A DNA stretch of 55,639 nt from Bacillus altitudinis 41KF2b (GTDB lineage: Bacteria > Bacillota > Bacilli > Bacillales > Bacillaceae): assembly GCF_000691145.1 (NCBI RefSeq), contig NZ_ASJC01000014.1, positions 1-55,639 of the forward strand, written 5' to 3'. A model generated the notes under the pieces. The model made no database searches. It was not told where the DNA came from and saw only the letters and a list, made by a program, of their open reading frames with translations. Made by a program: the position numbers and the translations under genes. Shown piece by piece: positions 10,687 through 20,325 of the stretch (positions are counted from its first letter, which is position 1; every line of letters begins with the position of its first letter).

Positions 10687-11463
10687 CTATAATACACCGA
10701 CACGATTGCGTTCATAAATTAATTGGAGTCCTTTTAATGTGAGGAACGGATCGACAATATCAATACAGTCTGATTCATTTCCAATCAATGTAGACAAACC
10801 GCCTGTTGCAATGACTTTCGGTGTTTGTTTGGCTTGCTGCTTCATCCGTTTCACTATTCCCTCGACTTGACCAACATATCCATACAGGATACCTGATTGC
10901 ATCGCACTAATCGTGTTTTTCCCTACGATATGATCCGGACGAACAATTTCAATCCTTGGCAGCTTAGCCGCTCTTGTATATAAAGCCTCTGTTGAGATGG
11001 TAATACCCGGTGCAATTGCGCCACCCATGTATTGTTTTTGTTCATTGATATAGCAGTAGGTTGTGGCTGTTCCAAAGTCTACCACAATGAGAGGGGCCCC
11101 ATACAGGTGAATGGCCGCCACTGCGTTTACAATTCGATCAGCGCCGACTTCCTTTGGATTATCACACATAATGTTTAATCCAGTCTTCATGCCAGGCCCA
11201 ACGATTTGAGGAGTAATGTGAAAATACTTTTCGCACATTCTTTCCAGAGCAAACATCATTGGCGGGACAACAGAAGAAATGATAATCCCTTCTATCTGGT
11301 CAAACATCAGCCCTACATAGTCAAATAAGGATCGGATTGCCATACCAAATTCATCTTCTGTTTTATGACGGCTTGTTTCAATCCGCCAATGGTAGTTCAA
11401 ATCGCCATTATGATAAACACCTAAAACGGTATTTGTGTTTCCTACATCTATCACGAGTAACAA
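10687..11463 (-). CDS. coaX: Type III pantothenate kinase
   Basis: 258 aa from TTG at 11463. The open frame extends 35 codons upstream, but the family starts at [11 protein letters not shown], and GGTGA precedes the TTG at 5 nt. An ATG two codons earlier sits too close to the Shine-Dalgarno. It phosphorylates pantothenate, the first step of CoA synthesis. It belongs to the ASKHA fold: [10 protein letters not shown] is the phosphate-1 loop, [11 protein letters not shown] follows, and DFGTATTY holds the catalytic Asp region. Formerly yacB. Confidence 0.94.
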   Translation of the reverse strand: MLLVIDVGNTNTVLGVYHNGDLNYHWRIETSRHKTEDEFGMAIRSLFDYVGLMFDQIEGIIISSVVPPMMFALERMCEKYFHITPQIVGPGMKTGLNIMCDNPKEVGADRIVNAVAAIHLYGAPLIVVDFGTATTYCYINEQKQYMGGAIAPGITISTEALYTRAAKLPRIEIVRPDHIVGKNTISAMQSGILYGYVGQVEGIVKRMKQQAKQTPKVIATGGLSTLIGNESDCIDIVDPFLTLKGLQLIYERNRVGVL

Positions 11464-11582
11464 CTTCATCACCACTTTGAATAGTGTCTCAAAAAGAGCA
11501 TTTTTCGACTTTCTATCATACCATACACGAATTGAGTTCCATTTGTAAACAATTCGAAACCGATCCATTCATGATTCGAAAT

Positions 11583-11616
11583 AAAAAAAGCTGCCGGTGA
11601 GCCCGACAGCTTTTTA
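11583..11616 (-). terminator. Terminator after ftsH
   Basis: Minus strand AAAAAGCTG...CAGCTTTTT with an extended CGG/CCG inner stem, followed by a T-run, 11 nt beyond the ftsH stop. Confidence 0.8.
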
Positions 11617-11626
11617 TAGAAGGAGA

Positions 11627-13531
11627 TTAAATCTCCTCGTCTTCTTCTTTTTTCTTGATGTTCACTTTCACATCATCGTTTTTCTCTTCGTCATCTGCGT
11701 ATACACGCTCTGGAAGCTTTCCAGTTTCGTAAAGAGATTTGATTTGTTCAGCATCTAATGTTTCCACTTCTAGAAGAGCTTGTGCGATGATTTCTAGCTT
11801 ATCTTTATTCTCAGTGAGAATTTGTTTCGCACGTTCGTAGCTTTCTTTGATGAAGCGCTGAACTTCTTGGTCAATTTCGTAAGCGATCGCTTCACTATAA
11901 TTCGGCTCATTGTTGAAATCACGGCCAAGGAATACTTGACCTCCTTGTGATTGACCGAATTGAAGTGGACCAAGTTTATCAGACATACCGAACTCTGTGA
12001 CCATTCTTCTTGCAATGCCTGTTGCACGCTGGAAGTCGTTGTGAGCGCCTGTACTTACTTCACCAAACGTAATTTCCTCTGCAACACGACCGCCGAGCAA
12101 GCCGACGATTTTATCAAGAAGCTCTGGCTTCGTTTGGAAATAACGGTCTTCTCTTGGAAGCATGACCGCATAACCGCCTGCCTGACCACGAGGAACGATC
12201 GTTACTTTATGCACCATGTCAGCTTCGTCAAGGACAAGTCCAATGACGGTATGACCTGCTTCATGGTACGCCACGATATTGCGTTCTTTCTTCGAAATGA
12301 CACGGCTTTTCTTAGCCGGTCCAGCAATGACACGGTCAGTTGCTTCGTCGATATCACGCATATCAATTTTCTTTTTGTTTTGACGGGCAGCAACAAGTGC
12401 TGCTTCGTTTAGTAAGTTCTCAAGATCTGCCCCAGAGAACCCTGGTGTTCTGCTTGCGATGGCTTTCAAGTTGACTGTATCATCAAGCGGTTTGTTTTTC
12501 GCATGAACCTTCAGTACTTCTTCACGGCCAATGACATCTGGGCGGTCAACCGTAATTTGACGGTCAAAACGTCCCGGACGCAGCAATGCAGGATCTAGGA
12601 TATCTGCCCGGTTCGTTGCAGCAATGATAATAATCCCTTCGTTGGCACTAAAACCATCCATTTCAACAAGAAGCTGGTTAAGCGTTTGTTCACGCTCATC
12701 ATGACCACCGCCAAGACCTGCTCCACGCTGACGACCCACTGCATCAATCTCATCAATAAAGATTAAGCAAGGTGCATTCTTTTTCGCATTTTCAAACAAA
12801 TCACGTACACGTGATGCACCGACACCGACGAACATCTCGACGAAGTCAGAACCACTGATGCTGAAGAAAGGAACGCCTGCTTCTCCTGCAGATGCTCTCG
12901 CAAGCAATGTTTTACCTGTACCTGGAGGTCCTACTAGTAAAACCCCTTTAGGGATTCTTGCGCCAAGCTCCGCAAATTTACGTGGATCTTTTAAGAATTC
13001 AACCACTTCTACGAGCTCTTGTTTTTCTTCATCCGCACCGGCAACATCTTTAAATTTCACACGTTTCTTCTCTTCTGTGTAAAGCTTCGCCTTACTCTTA
13101 CCAAAGTTCATGACACGGCTTCCACCGCCTTGAGCTTGATTCAATAAGAAGAAGAACAGGATAAAGATGATGATGAATGGAATGATGGTTGTCAGAACTT
13201 GCAGCCATCCATTTGTTTCAGGTGCTGGTTCTACTTTTACATCTGTATTCTTCAGTGCACTGTAAATTTGGTCAACTCCTTGACCGTCTGGAACGTGGGT
13301 AATGAAGTATTCATCTTTCTTCGCGCCATCTAATTGACCACGAATTTCATAAACCCCTCTTACAGGCTGGATGGAGATACTCTCCACTTTTCCCGCACTT
13401 AAATTTTGCGAAAATTTGCTGTAAGACATGTTCTCAGGCTTTTGATTAGGGGATCCTAACCAACTGACAACCCCTATCACAAGTAATAAAATAAGTATAT
13501 AAAAAATCGTATTACGAAAAACCCGATTCAT
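11627..13531 (-). CDS. ftsH: ATP-dependent membrane metalloprotease FtsH
   Basis: 634 aa. Two membrane helices (about 8-25 and 112-131) flank a small extracytoplasmic domain. The AAA+ domain has Walker A GPPGTGKT (201-208), Walker B IFIDEID (257-263) and an arginine-finger SRH region. The zinc protease motif HEAGH is at 423-427. The C-terminal tail is acidic and lysine-rich. It degrades unassembled membrane proteins and, in B. subtilis, the Spo0A-phosphatase Spo0E, linking it to sporulation (known from the family). The ATG follows GGAGGAGGTAAG. Confidence 0.97.
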   Translation of the reverse strand: MNRVFRNTIFYILILLLVIGVVSWLGSPNQKPENMSYSKFSQNLSAGKVESISIQPVRGVYEIRGQLDGAKKDEYFITHVPDGQGVDQIYSALKNTDVKVEPAPETNGWLQVLTTIIPFIIIFILFFFLLNQAQGGGSRVMNFGKSKAKLYTEEKKRVKFKDVAGADEEKQELVEVVEFLKDPRKFAELGARIPKGVLLVGPPGTGKTLLARASAGEAGVPFFSISGSDFVEMFVGVGASRVRDLFENAKKNAPCLIFIDEIDAVGRQRGAGLGGGHDEREQTLNQLLVEMDGFSANEGIIIIAATNRADILDPALLRPGRFDRQITVDRPDVIGREEVLKVHAKNKPLDDTVNLKAIASRTPGFSGADLENLLNEAALVAARQNKKKIDMRDIDEATDRVIAGPAKKSRVISKKERNIVAYHEAGHTVIGLVLDEADMVHKVTIVPRGQAGGYAVMLPREDRYFQTKPELLDKIVGLLGGRVAEEITFGEVSTGAHNDFQRATGIARRMVTEFGMSDKLGPLQFGQSQGGQVFLGRDFNNEPNYSEAIAYEIDQEVQRFIKESYERAKQILTENKDKLEIIAQALLEVETLDAEQIKSLYETGKLPERVYADDEEKNDDVKVNIKKKEEDEEI

Positions 13532-13573
13532 TCCTTACCTCCTCCCACAGTAAGCACAACTATGTTCAATAGT

Positions 13574-13602
13574 ATCATAGAAAATCATTCCAACACAACC
13601 AA
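13574..13602 (-). promoter_or_regulatory. Probable ftsH promoter
   Basis: Minus strand -35 TTGGTT (13597-13602), a 17-bp spacer and -10 TATGAT (13574-13579), in the 95-bp gap between hprT and ftsH. It is a moderate sigma-A match. Confidence 0.5.
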
Positions 13603-13626
13603 TAACCTCATGTAAACGTGTGCTCA

Positions 13627-14166
13627 TTAGCCTTCGTAAACAGATGGTTTTAACACTCCAATATACGGGAGGTTTCGGTAACGTTCGGCAAAATCCAATC
13701 CATAGCCAACAACAAATGCATCTGGTACTTCAAACCCAACATAATCTGCTTTGATGTCTGCTTTGCGGCCGCTTGGTTTATCAAGCAATGTCACAATTTT
13801 AATGGAGTTTGCTTTACGGTATCGGAAAAGCTCTACCAGATAACTCAAAGTTAACCCACTGTCGATGATATCTTCCATAATTAGAATATCTCTTCCTTCA
13901 ACAGAAGTATCTAGATCTTTGATGATCTTCACTTCTCCAGAAGATACGGTAGACTTTCCGTAGCTAGATACATCCATAAAATCAAGCTCTAAATATGTAT
14001 CAATGTGTTTGATCAGGTCTGCCATGAATGGAAGAGCCCCTTTCAAAACACCAATAGCCAGGGGAAATTTACCATCATAATCGCTGGTTAATGTTGCACC
14101 CAGTTCCTTCACTTTTAGCTGGATCTCTTCTTCTGAGATCAAAATCTTTTCAATATCTTGTTTCAT
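13627..14166 (-). CDS. hprT: Hypoxanthine-guanine phosphoribosyltransferase
   Basis: 179 aa purine salvage enzyme converting hypoxanthine or guanine plus PRPP to IMP or GMP. The PRPP-binding motif [13 protein letters not shown] is at about 95-107, GVLKGALPF is the N-terminal substrate loop, and [18 protein letters not shown] closes the active site. The ATG has AGGGGGC upstream. It lies 15 nt after tilS. In B. subtilis HprT interacts with TilS and the pair regulates ftsH; that is literature knowledge, consistent with this order. Confidence 0.95.
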   Translation of the reverse strand: MKQDIEKILISEEEIQLKVKELGATLTSDYDGKFPLAIGVLKGALPFMADLIKHIDTYLELDFMDVSSYGKSTVSSGEVKIIKDLDTSVEGRDILIMEDIIDSGLTLSYLVELFRYRKANSIKIVTLLDKPSGRKADIKADYVGFEVPDAFVVGYGLDFAERYRNLPYIGVLKPSVYEG

Positions 14167-14181
14167 GCTTTTGCTTGCCCC

Positions 14182-15585
14182 CTACAAATTTTCGTGCTGT
14201 CTATATTGTAATACAATGAGATCGCTGTTTGTCATATCAATTTCTTCAAAAACGGATTTTTTCAGACCTGGGATCCAGATGATTTGATGATCCGAGTCAG
14301 TGACGATCGGCCAGCTGTCTCTTTCTGCAAGAGGCACTTTTTTATCAATAAATATATCTTTCACCTTTTTTGATCCATTCATCCCTTTAAGTTTGATTCG
14401 ATCACCGTTTTTTCGTGAGCGAATGATCAAAGGAAGACGAACATGATCTTTTTGAAGCAAGAAAAAATAGTTTCCGTTCCGTGCATCCTTCGGAACATGA
14501 TTTGATACCAAGATAGACTGTCCATTCGGGAGAAAAAGTTCCTCGCCAAGCTCACCTTGTAAATGATGAGTATATGACTGATCTATGACAAGCGATCGTT
14601 CAAAGGTAAACATACAGTGATCATAAGATTTGACAGCTTGTAAACCTTTTGGCAAATCTAATGATCCAGACGGTTGATCAGTATGAGATAACCAGTCCAA
14701 AGTCCCTAGAATATGCTGGTTTGAAAACGCTGATTGAGTGTTTTCATAAAGATAGTTTAATATTAGTTGAATGCCTCTTCTTTGTAAAGGCAAAGGCAGG
14801 TCAAGCAAAGGCTTCGTTTTGATCTCAATTTGCTTAGGCGTTTGATTCGTAATGACTTGATGCATTTGATCCTTTGTTAATGCCTGCAAGTACTGCTCAT
14901 CCTCAGTCAGCATGTCACTTACAAACTGAAAGCTTTCATGCACATGAGGTGCCTCTTCTTTTAACACGGGAAGAACGTGTCTTCTGATCCGGTTTCTCAA
15001 GTAGTCATCGGTGTGATTGCTTTGATCAATGACATAAGGAACTTGTTCTTTTTCGCAAGCAGTGAGTACATCATCCTTAGAATATCCAATCAGCGGACGA
15101 ATCAGCCACCCTTCATGAAAAGGGCGCTTTGCTTGCATACCTGCAAGTCCTATTCCAACAGTCCCCCTTGTCAGCCTCATCACCATTGTTTCTACTTGAT
15201 CGTCTCCATGATGTGCAAGCGCTATAAATTGAGCGTTGTACTGTTCCATCAATTGACGAAAGAAAGCATATCTGCACTCTCTTGCAGCTGCCTGTTTGTT
15301 TAAGCGGTTTTCTTTTGCATATTGGGTGACCTGTATACGAGCCGATTCAAAAAGGATCTCATGCTCTTTACAGTACGCTTCAACAAATGCCAAATCAGCA
15401 AAGGATTCTTCTCCTCTGAACATGTGATCTACATGGGCTGCAATCAGCTGAAAGGAACCTTTTCGACGTTTGTTTAGTTCATGCAGCAAGAGCATAGAAT
15501 CTGGTCCGCCAGATACCCCGACAATGACTGTCGTATTTTCAAGGAAAACATCATGTTTTTTCAAAAAAGATTCAATTCTATTCAC
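14182..15585 (-). CDS. tilS: tRNA(Ile)-lysidine synthetase
   Basis: 467 aa from GTG at 15585, chosen because AGGAGG lies 5 nt upstream and the family starts here; the open frame runs 14 codons further. It converts C34 of tRNA-Ile(CAU) to lysidine, so that AUA is read as Ile. The PP-loop ATPase motif SGGPDS is at 25-30, with AAHVDH and LAHHGDDQVETM in the catalytic domain. RNRIRRHVLP and a C-terminal tRNA-binding domain (KGMNGSKKVKDIFIDKK) follow. A substrate tRNA-Ile(CAU) gene lies about 4.7 kb upstream in this window. Confidence 0.95.
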   Translation of the reverse strand: MNRIESFLKKHDVFLENTTVIVGVSGGPDSMLLLHELNKRRKGSFQLIAAHVDHMFRGEESFADLAFVEAYCKEHEILFESARIQVTQYAKENRLNKQAAARECRYAFFRQLMEQYNAQFIALAHHGDDQVETMVMRLTRGTVGIGLAGMQAKRPFHEGWLIRPLIGYSKDDVLTACEKEQVPYVIDQSNHTDDYLRNRIRRHVLPVLKEEAPHVHESFQFVSDMLTEDEQYLQALTKDQMHQVITNQTPKQIEIKTKPLLDLPLPLQRRGIQLILNYLYENTQSAFSNQHILGTLDWLSHTDQPSGSLDLPKGLQAVKSYDHCMFTFERSLVIDQSYTHHLQGELGEELFLPNGQSILVSNHVPKDARNGNYFFLLQKDHVRLPLIIRSRKNGDRIKLKGMNGSKKVKDIFIDKKVPLAERDSWPIVTDSDHQIIWIPGLKKSVFEEIDMTNSDLIVLQYRQHENL

Positions 15586-15681
15586 AACTTCCTCCTCACA
15601 AAGAGCAGGTAATTTAAAGATATACATATCCTATCACTTTCATTAGCTCCAAGCAAAGAAGAAGCCTGCTTTTTTACAGCT

Positions 15682-16695
15682 CTATAATAGGAATAAAACC
15701 ACATAGGCACAGTAAAGAGCGAGCACACTGCATAAGATGAGAATGGTTTCAAAAAGACCGCCTGATTTTTTGCGTACCGATGTTCTTTTCGCAGCAGCAA
15801 CTCTTGATCGTGAAGGTGCGACCTGTTGATGTTGGGGAACAGCTGGCTTTTGCCTATTTTGCTGTGATGGCTTCTTTTGTCGTGATTTTCTTGAAGCAAG
15901 CAATTGTCCTTCTTTCAGCATCGCGCTTTTCATGTCTGCCGCTGATTGATATTTGCCTTGGAGAGCCGCTTTTAACACCCTCTCATATCGCTTTAATAAA
16001 GGATGTCCTTCAATCGCTCGATAAAGCTGTTTTTCTGGTTCTGCCCCTTTTTTAAATTCTTTTTTATAGGCACAGTTCACCATGACCATACTTAAAGCAA
16101 ATAAATCATAAGAAGGTTCTGCTTTTCTTGTACCGAAGCCCCAGTAGCCGCGGTCAAAAAACTCGGTGTATTCCTTAATCGCCCTTCCTGCCTTCGTTGT
16201 TCCTCCAACATCAATACATCGAATCGTAGCTGGGGGGCCTGAAACGATGAGATTATCAGGCTTCAAGTCACCGAAGATCCAGCCTTCCTTATGTAAGTGA
16301 GCAAGGTTAGACAACAGTTGAATCATGAGAACGACGATCCATTCATCGCCTTTTTGTTTCACAAATTCAAGCAGCAATGGTCCTCTGACATACTCCATGA
16401 CATAAAACGACCGTTTCTCTGACATACCAGGATAAAGAGCATCATCCATATCATAAAAAGAAGGCCCCATGGTTTTCACAGGAGCCTTTGAAAAGGATTT
16501 TAATACATTGACTTCAGATGCAATGAGCATACTGTCATCACTCACTTTAAGGGCCACTTGCCCCTTTGGCGATTCGGCCAGATAGACCACACCGTTCGCC
16601 CCTTTTCCCAGCTCTTTTACAATGCGGTAATGTTGGTGATGCCATTTTCCTTTTATCATTGTACCTAATGGGATGTTAGAAGCCGAATTCATCAT
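15682..16695 (-). CDS. yabT: Membrane-associated Ser/Thr protein kinase (YabT type)
   Basis: 337 aa from the first ATG of an ATGATG pair with AAGGAAG upstream. The kinase domain has a Gly-rich loop LGKGANGVVYLA (29-40), Lys50 and Glu61. The catalytic loop is GDLKPDN (142-148), without the usual HRD, and the DFG position reads DVGG (162-165). A basic K/R/Q-rich linker (about 270-315) leads to a C-terminal membrane helix (about 318-337). The B. subtilis orthologue is activated by DNA and phosphorylates RecA during spore development. It overlaps yabS by 20 nt. Confidence 0.9.
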   Translation of the reverse strand: MMNSASNIPLGTMIKGKWHHQHYRIVKELGKGANGVVYLAESPKGQVALKVSDDSMLIASEVNVLKSFSKAPVKTMGPSFYDMDDALYPGMSEKRSFYVMEYVRGPLLLEFVKQKGDEWIVVLMIQLLSNLAHLHKEGWIFGDLKPDNLIVSGPPATIRCIDVGGTTKAGRAIKEYTEFFDRGYWGFGTRKAEPSYDLFALSMVMVNCAYKKEFKKGAEPEKQLYRAIEGHPLLKRYERVLKAALQGKYQSAADMKSAMLKEGQLLASRKSRQKKPSQQNRQKPAVPQHQQVAPSRSRVAAAKRTSVRKKSGGLFETILILCSVLALYCAYVVLFLL

Positions 16696-17410
16696 GTTCT
16701 TCCTTCGCTTCAAGCAGCCCTTTTCGTGAACGAACTGATTTGAAATGCTGGAGTGCTTCTCGAATTGCTGGTCCAGTCGGTGTAATTCCTCCTGTTGTCA
16801 GCTTCGGGAAAATCGATGATAACGAATCGAACCGAGGCGTCCAGTTCAACACAATTTCTGCATCTGAGTTTTTCCCGGGAAATACACACATCCCAAACTG
16901 ATTTTCACCAATTCTCGAATTTAGACTAATAGATAGATCGATGAGTGCTTCTTTGACCGTTGGCAACTTCGGTTTCATACTTGCACTCGTATCCACAAGC
17001 ACAAGCACTTGAAGATGAACCGTCTCACCAAGCTCGTCCACAACCTCCATCACTTCTCCACGCTTATCTGGGGGAAGCTCTTCAATTTCAGTATCTTTGC
17101 CAAGAATTTGCTGCAATTCTTTATTCACAACACCTTGTAACGTTTGCGTCATCGCCTTTTTTGTCACCATTTGTACGGTTTGAGACAATTGCTGAACGTA
17201 GACAACCTGATGAATGCCTCCGCCTGCTAGAGCAATCCCCTCTACTTCTTTCATCGCTTCATGATCGTGTCTGTTCTCTTCCATAATGCCAATGACATTG
17301 ACTGTGATCCCTTGCTCCTTTGCCAATGCGGCAATCGCAAGTGGGTCTTCCCCATGATTTGAGCAGCCATCTGTAATCAGTAAGATTTGGTTTACGTGAC
17401 CTTTTCGCAT
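16676..17410 (-). CDS. yabS: von Willebrand factor A-domain protein
   Basis: 244 aa from the ATG 7 nt after AGGAGG (an ATG two codons earlier is too close). ILLITDGCSNHGEDP at the N-terminus is the later strand of a VWA fold. LVLVDTSASMKPKLP (about 136-150) carries the DxSxS MIDAS metal site, so the gene may hold two VWA-like units. No signal peptide, so cytoplasmic. Its overlap with the kinase yabT suggests a shared pathway in sporulation. The precise role is unknown. Confidence 0.82.
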   Translation of the reverse strand: MRKGHVNQILLITDGCSNHGEDPLAIAALAKEQGITVNVIGIMEENRHDHEAMKEVEGIALAGGGIHQVVYVQQLSQTVQMVTKKAMTQTLQGVVNKELQQILGKDTEIEELPPDKRGEVMEVVDELGETVHLQVLVLVDTSASMKPKLPTVKEALIDLSISLNSRIGENQFGMCVFPGKNSDAEIVLNWTPRFDSLSSIFPKLTTGGITPTGPAIREALQHFKSVRSRKGLLEAKEEHDEFGF

Positions 17411-17486
17411 CTTCATTCCTCCTGGGATTGTAACTGAATGCTTATATCCCCATCATCGCCAGAAGAAATTCATATTATACGATATT

Positions 17487-19970
17487 TCAAGAAATCTCTT
17501 GTTTCTGAAGATAGAATGTACCTGTCGGAATGGATGCCCATTTTGGTGTATTGTGGTCGATCCTAATGACGACAACCGTCATATCGTCATCAATTTGACC
17601 TGCTCTTGTGCGAATGACCTCCTCCATTAATAAATCAGCAATCTCTTGCGGATCTTCTGTTTTAAAGCTCTTCATTTTTCGTTTGACCCACAAATCATGA
17701 TTTTCGATATGCTTTGGTCCTTCAAAGATACCGTCGCTCATCATGATAAGGAGATCTCCTGCCTTCATCTGTTCACTCACCACTTCTACTTCAAATTCAT
17801 CAATAATGCCAATAGGCAAGTTGCTGGCCTGTACCTTCATCACTTGATCACCACGTTTAATAAAACTTGGAGTGGAGCCAATCTTGAGGAACTTACAGCT
17901 CGCATCCTGTAAATCAATGATGGATAAGTCTAATGTGGAATAGATTTCATCTGTTGTCCGTAAAGATAAAATGCTATTAATTGTTTTAATCGCTACTTTT
18001 TCATCAATACCAGACGCCAAAATTTTTTCTAACAACTTGATCGTTTCATTGCTTTCAAAATGGGCTCTTGCTCCATTTCCCATCCCATCACTAATAGCTG
18101 CGGCATATTTACCTGCACCCAGCTCCATCATGCTGTAGCTGTCTCCAGATACTAATCCTCCACCTTTCGCTGCATGTGCTACACCTGTAGACACTCGATA
18201 CGATTTTGCAGAACCGAATACAACATGACAATAACCTGTTGGATGCTCCGCACACTGCTCTGCTTTGACTAAAACTTGTTCTTCTAAAATATCCGAGAGC
18301 ATTGGAGCGATGATTTTTTCGCATTCCCCATGACCTTGGCAATAGGGAATTCTCATCTCTATATCAACATTTCCCTGTTCTAAGCTATAAATTTCAACTT
18401 GCTGAATTTCAATTCCAAAGTTCTGAAGTGCTTCTATCATCTGCTCTTCCTGAATAAAATGCTGCTCTCTTTCTCGTTTTATTTCCCGGGAAAAATCCTC
18501 CATGACTTGTGAGACACCCATAAGTTGTTCGGCCACAAGGCGCCTGCTGTCTTGGACCTTTTTCTTTAAGGTCTGGTTTGCTTTATAGTAAGCTATCTCC
18601 TCTTCAATCAATTCTTCTACATGCTTTGATTTTGAGCAGTGCTGACTGAACTTCTTTTTCAACTTCCGGTTATGCTCGTACGTTTTTTCATCAGATTCAT
18701 GCATAACTTGTTTCATGAGTTCATAGGTTGTATCAAAGTTCTGCACCCAGCATTTATTTTTCTTATAGCACGTTTGACAGGAACGTTCTGTGATCGTACT
18801 TAAAAAAAGATCTACATCCTCTTCCTGCTTCTTCTCCTCAGGAATGGATTCGTAAAATGTCGCAAAACTCTCAGACAGCGCATGAAATACATTAGAGAAT
18901 TGATCTACCTTTTTTGCTGTCACGTCTCGTACTTTTCTGGCATATTGCTGCTGTTCCTGTACATGCTCTACCGTACCAGGAATATATTTTGCCACCTTGG
19001 ACGTTACTGACTGTGGCGTGAGCAAAAACAGTGCAACTGCGATGAGTGATTCATATAGCGTGGTCATTAGCCCTGCTGACCCTTCACCGTAGAGGGAGAT
19101 TAGTAAAGAACCCACAATCAAGCCGATGGCGGCTCCTGCTTTTTTCCCCTCTTTTAGTAATCCGCCTAATAAGCCCGAAAAGGCAAGCAGACTCATCTGA
19201 TAAAGGTTGCCGATGTTGGCGAGACCAAGAATTAATCCAGTTACAACACCCACTGTACAACCAATACTCGCTCCTCCAATAAAGGCAAAGCTCAGCACTA
19301 CATATCGTGACAAAATATGCTCTGCCTGCATTCCTTGAAATGTGATCCCAGCCAGACCTGTTAAAACTGAAGCGATTAATATCATAAAGCAAATAATTTC
19401 TTCAACCTTTAAGGAGTGTTTGATTTTCCTGACTGTAAAAATCGGCAAACTTTGAAGAAAAATCAGTGTCAAAATGAAGGCAAGTCCAGCTTCAACCCCT
19501 GCCATCACATAGTCATAGCTTTGAACCGCACCCTGCTCGAGGTATACAAAAGCTCCCCTCGTCATCAGCATTGAGAGCACAATCACAACCGGTAATGTTT
19601 TCACCGGGTCTTTGATGATAAAAGAAACGACCTTTGACATGAGGAGGAACACGATCAATGACGCAAATACGAATAATGCATTTTGAGGTGATATCGTCAT
19701 CGCCCCAGCGAGTAAAGCAAGACAAGCAAGCATCGCTTTATCCCTTTTAATGAGCAGCATGGACCCAAAGAAAGGCAATGCAAACGGCATAATTTCAGAT
19801 AAGATAAAGGCTCGTCCCAATAAAAAGCCCAGAACAACATAAATAAACCCTTTATAGAAAAAAAGAGAATGCGTATGATGAAGAAACAGGTTTTTCATCT
19901 TTTTTAACCCTGCACTGATTCTTTCAAACCCGGCTCCCGTTAAATCAGTTCTTCTTTCTAGTTTTTCCAT
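17487..19970 (-). CDS. spoIIE: Stage II sporulation protein E, PP2C phosphatase
   Basis: 827 aa from ATG at 19970. The open frame begins 12 codons earlier, but that start overlaps the promoter -10 region, so it cannot be translated. About ten membrane helices (about 45-330) are followed by a coiled, FtsZ-interacting middle region (about 335-580) with a CQTCYKKNKCW cysteine cluster. The PP2C domain (about 590-800) has VSGDSYS, AISDGMGNGARA and DDDMTVVVIRI. It dephosphorylates SpoIIAA to activate sigma-F and acts in polar septation. Confidence 0.97.
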   Translation of the reverse strand: MEKLERRTDLTGAGFERISAGLKKMKNLFLHHTHSLFFYKGFIYVVLGFLLGRAFILSEIMPFALPFFGSMLLIKRDKAMLACLALLAGAMTISPQNALFVFASLIVFLLMSKVVSFIIKDPVKTLPVVIVLSMLMTRGAFVYLEQGAVQSYDYVMAGVEAGLAFILTLIFLQSLPIFTVRKIKHSLKVEEIICFMILIASVLTGLAGITFQGMQAEHILSRYVVLSFAFIGGASIGCTVGVVTGLILGLANIGNLYQMSLLAFSGLLGGLLKEGKKAGAAIGLIVGSLLISLYGEGSAGLMTTLYESLIAVALFLLTPQSVTSKVAKYIPGTVEHVQEQQQYARKVRDVTAKKVDQFSNVFHALSESFATFYESIPEEKKQEEDVDLFLSTITERSCQTCYKKNKCWVQNFDTTYELMKQVMHESDEKTYEHNRKLKKKFSQHCSKSKHVEELIEEEIAYYKANQTLKKKVQDSRRLVAEQLMGVSQVMEDFSREIKREREQHFIQEEQMIEALQNFGIEIQQVEIYSLEQGNVDIEMRIPYCQGHGECEKIIAPMLSDILEEQVLVKAEQCAEHPTGYCHVVFGSAKSYRVSTGVAHAAKGGGLVSGDSYSMMELGAGKYAAAISDGMGNGARAHFESNETIKLLEKILASGIDEKVAIKTINSILSLRTTDEIYSTLDLSIIDLQDASCKFLKIGSTPSFIKRGDQVMKVQASNLPIGIIDEFEVEVVSEQMKAGDLLIMMSDGIFEGPKHIENHDLWVKRKMKSFKTEDPQEIADLLMEEVIRTRAGQIDDDMTVVVIRIDHNTPKWASIPTGTFYLQKQEIS

Positions 19971-20004
19971 CTTTTCATCCCCCACCTGATATTCGTTGCT
20001 TGTC

Positions 20005-20037
20005 ATTATAGCGAAGGTGAAAAAGAAATTTTGTCAA
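20005..20037 (-). promoter_or_regulatory. spoIIE promoter with 21-bp spacer (Spo0A-type)
   Basis: Minus strand -35 TTGACA (20032-20037) and -10 TATAAT (20005-20010) are both consensus but are separated by 21 bp instead of 17. This is the known signature of Spo0A-dependent sigma-A promoters such as spoIIE and spoIIG. Degenerate 0A-box-like sequences (GCGTCGAAC at about 20062-20070 and AACGACAA at about 20044-20051) lie upstream. Confidence 0.85.
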
Positions 20038-20133
20038 AAGAAGTTGTCGTTTCCATAAAACGTTCGACGCTTTATTTACCAAAAAGGCATACTTTCTTGA
20101 AAGTCGATGTCTTTCATCAGAATTTTACGAAAG

Positions 20134-20168
20134 CACAAAAAAACAGCTTTCCTGTAGAAAGCTGTTTT
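20134..20168 (-). terminator. Terminator of the tRNA operon
   Basis: Perfect 11-bp stem AAACAGCTTTC / GAAAGCTGTTT with a 5-nt loop, followed on the minus strand by TTTTTT. It lies just after the tRNA-Glu remnant. Confidence 0.85.
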
Positions 20169-20173
20169 GAAGA

Positions 20174-20204
20174 TGACCCGTACGGGATTCGAACCCGTGT
20201 TACC
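20174..20204 (-). pseudogene. 3' remnant of a tRNA-Glu gene
   Basis: Minus strand GGTAACACGGGTTCGAATCC, then CGTACGGGTCA: 31 nt covering the variable loop, full T-arm, 3' acceptor strand and discriminator of a Bacillus tRNA-Glu. The D-arm, anticodon arm and 5' acceptor strand are missing. Upstream is AT-rich sequence with TGATATCA, not tRNA. In B. subtilis an intact tRNA-Glu occupies this position next to spoIIE (recalled). Confidence 0.8.
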
Positions 20205-20225
20205 TGATATCATTTTTTAAAAATA

Positions 20226-20318
20226 TGGCGGAGGAAGAGGGATTCGAACCCCCGCGGGCTTTGACACCCCTGTCAGTTTTCAAGACCGATCCCTTCAGCC
20301 GGACTTGGGTATTCCTCC
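20226..20318 (-). tRNA. tRNA-Ser (UGA)
   Basis: 93 nt including an encoded CCA, with the long variable arm of class II tRNAs. The acceptor GGAGGAA pairs with TTCCTCC, the anticodon loop is CTTGAAA (anticodon TGA), and the T-loop is TTCGAAT. One anticodon-stem pair is G-U (ACTGA opposite TCGGT), a tolerated wobble. Confidence 0.93.
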
Positions 20319-20325
20319 GTATAGA

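Noticed and set aside
11951..12412. Plus-strand ORF of 153 codons inside ftsH
   Set aside because: Antisense shadow of a highly conserved gene; composition reflects the opposite strand codon pattern, with no promoter or ribosome-binding site.
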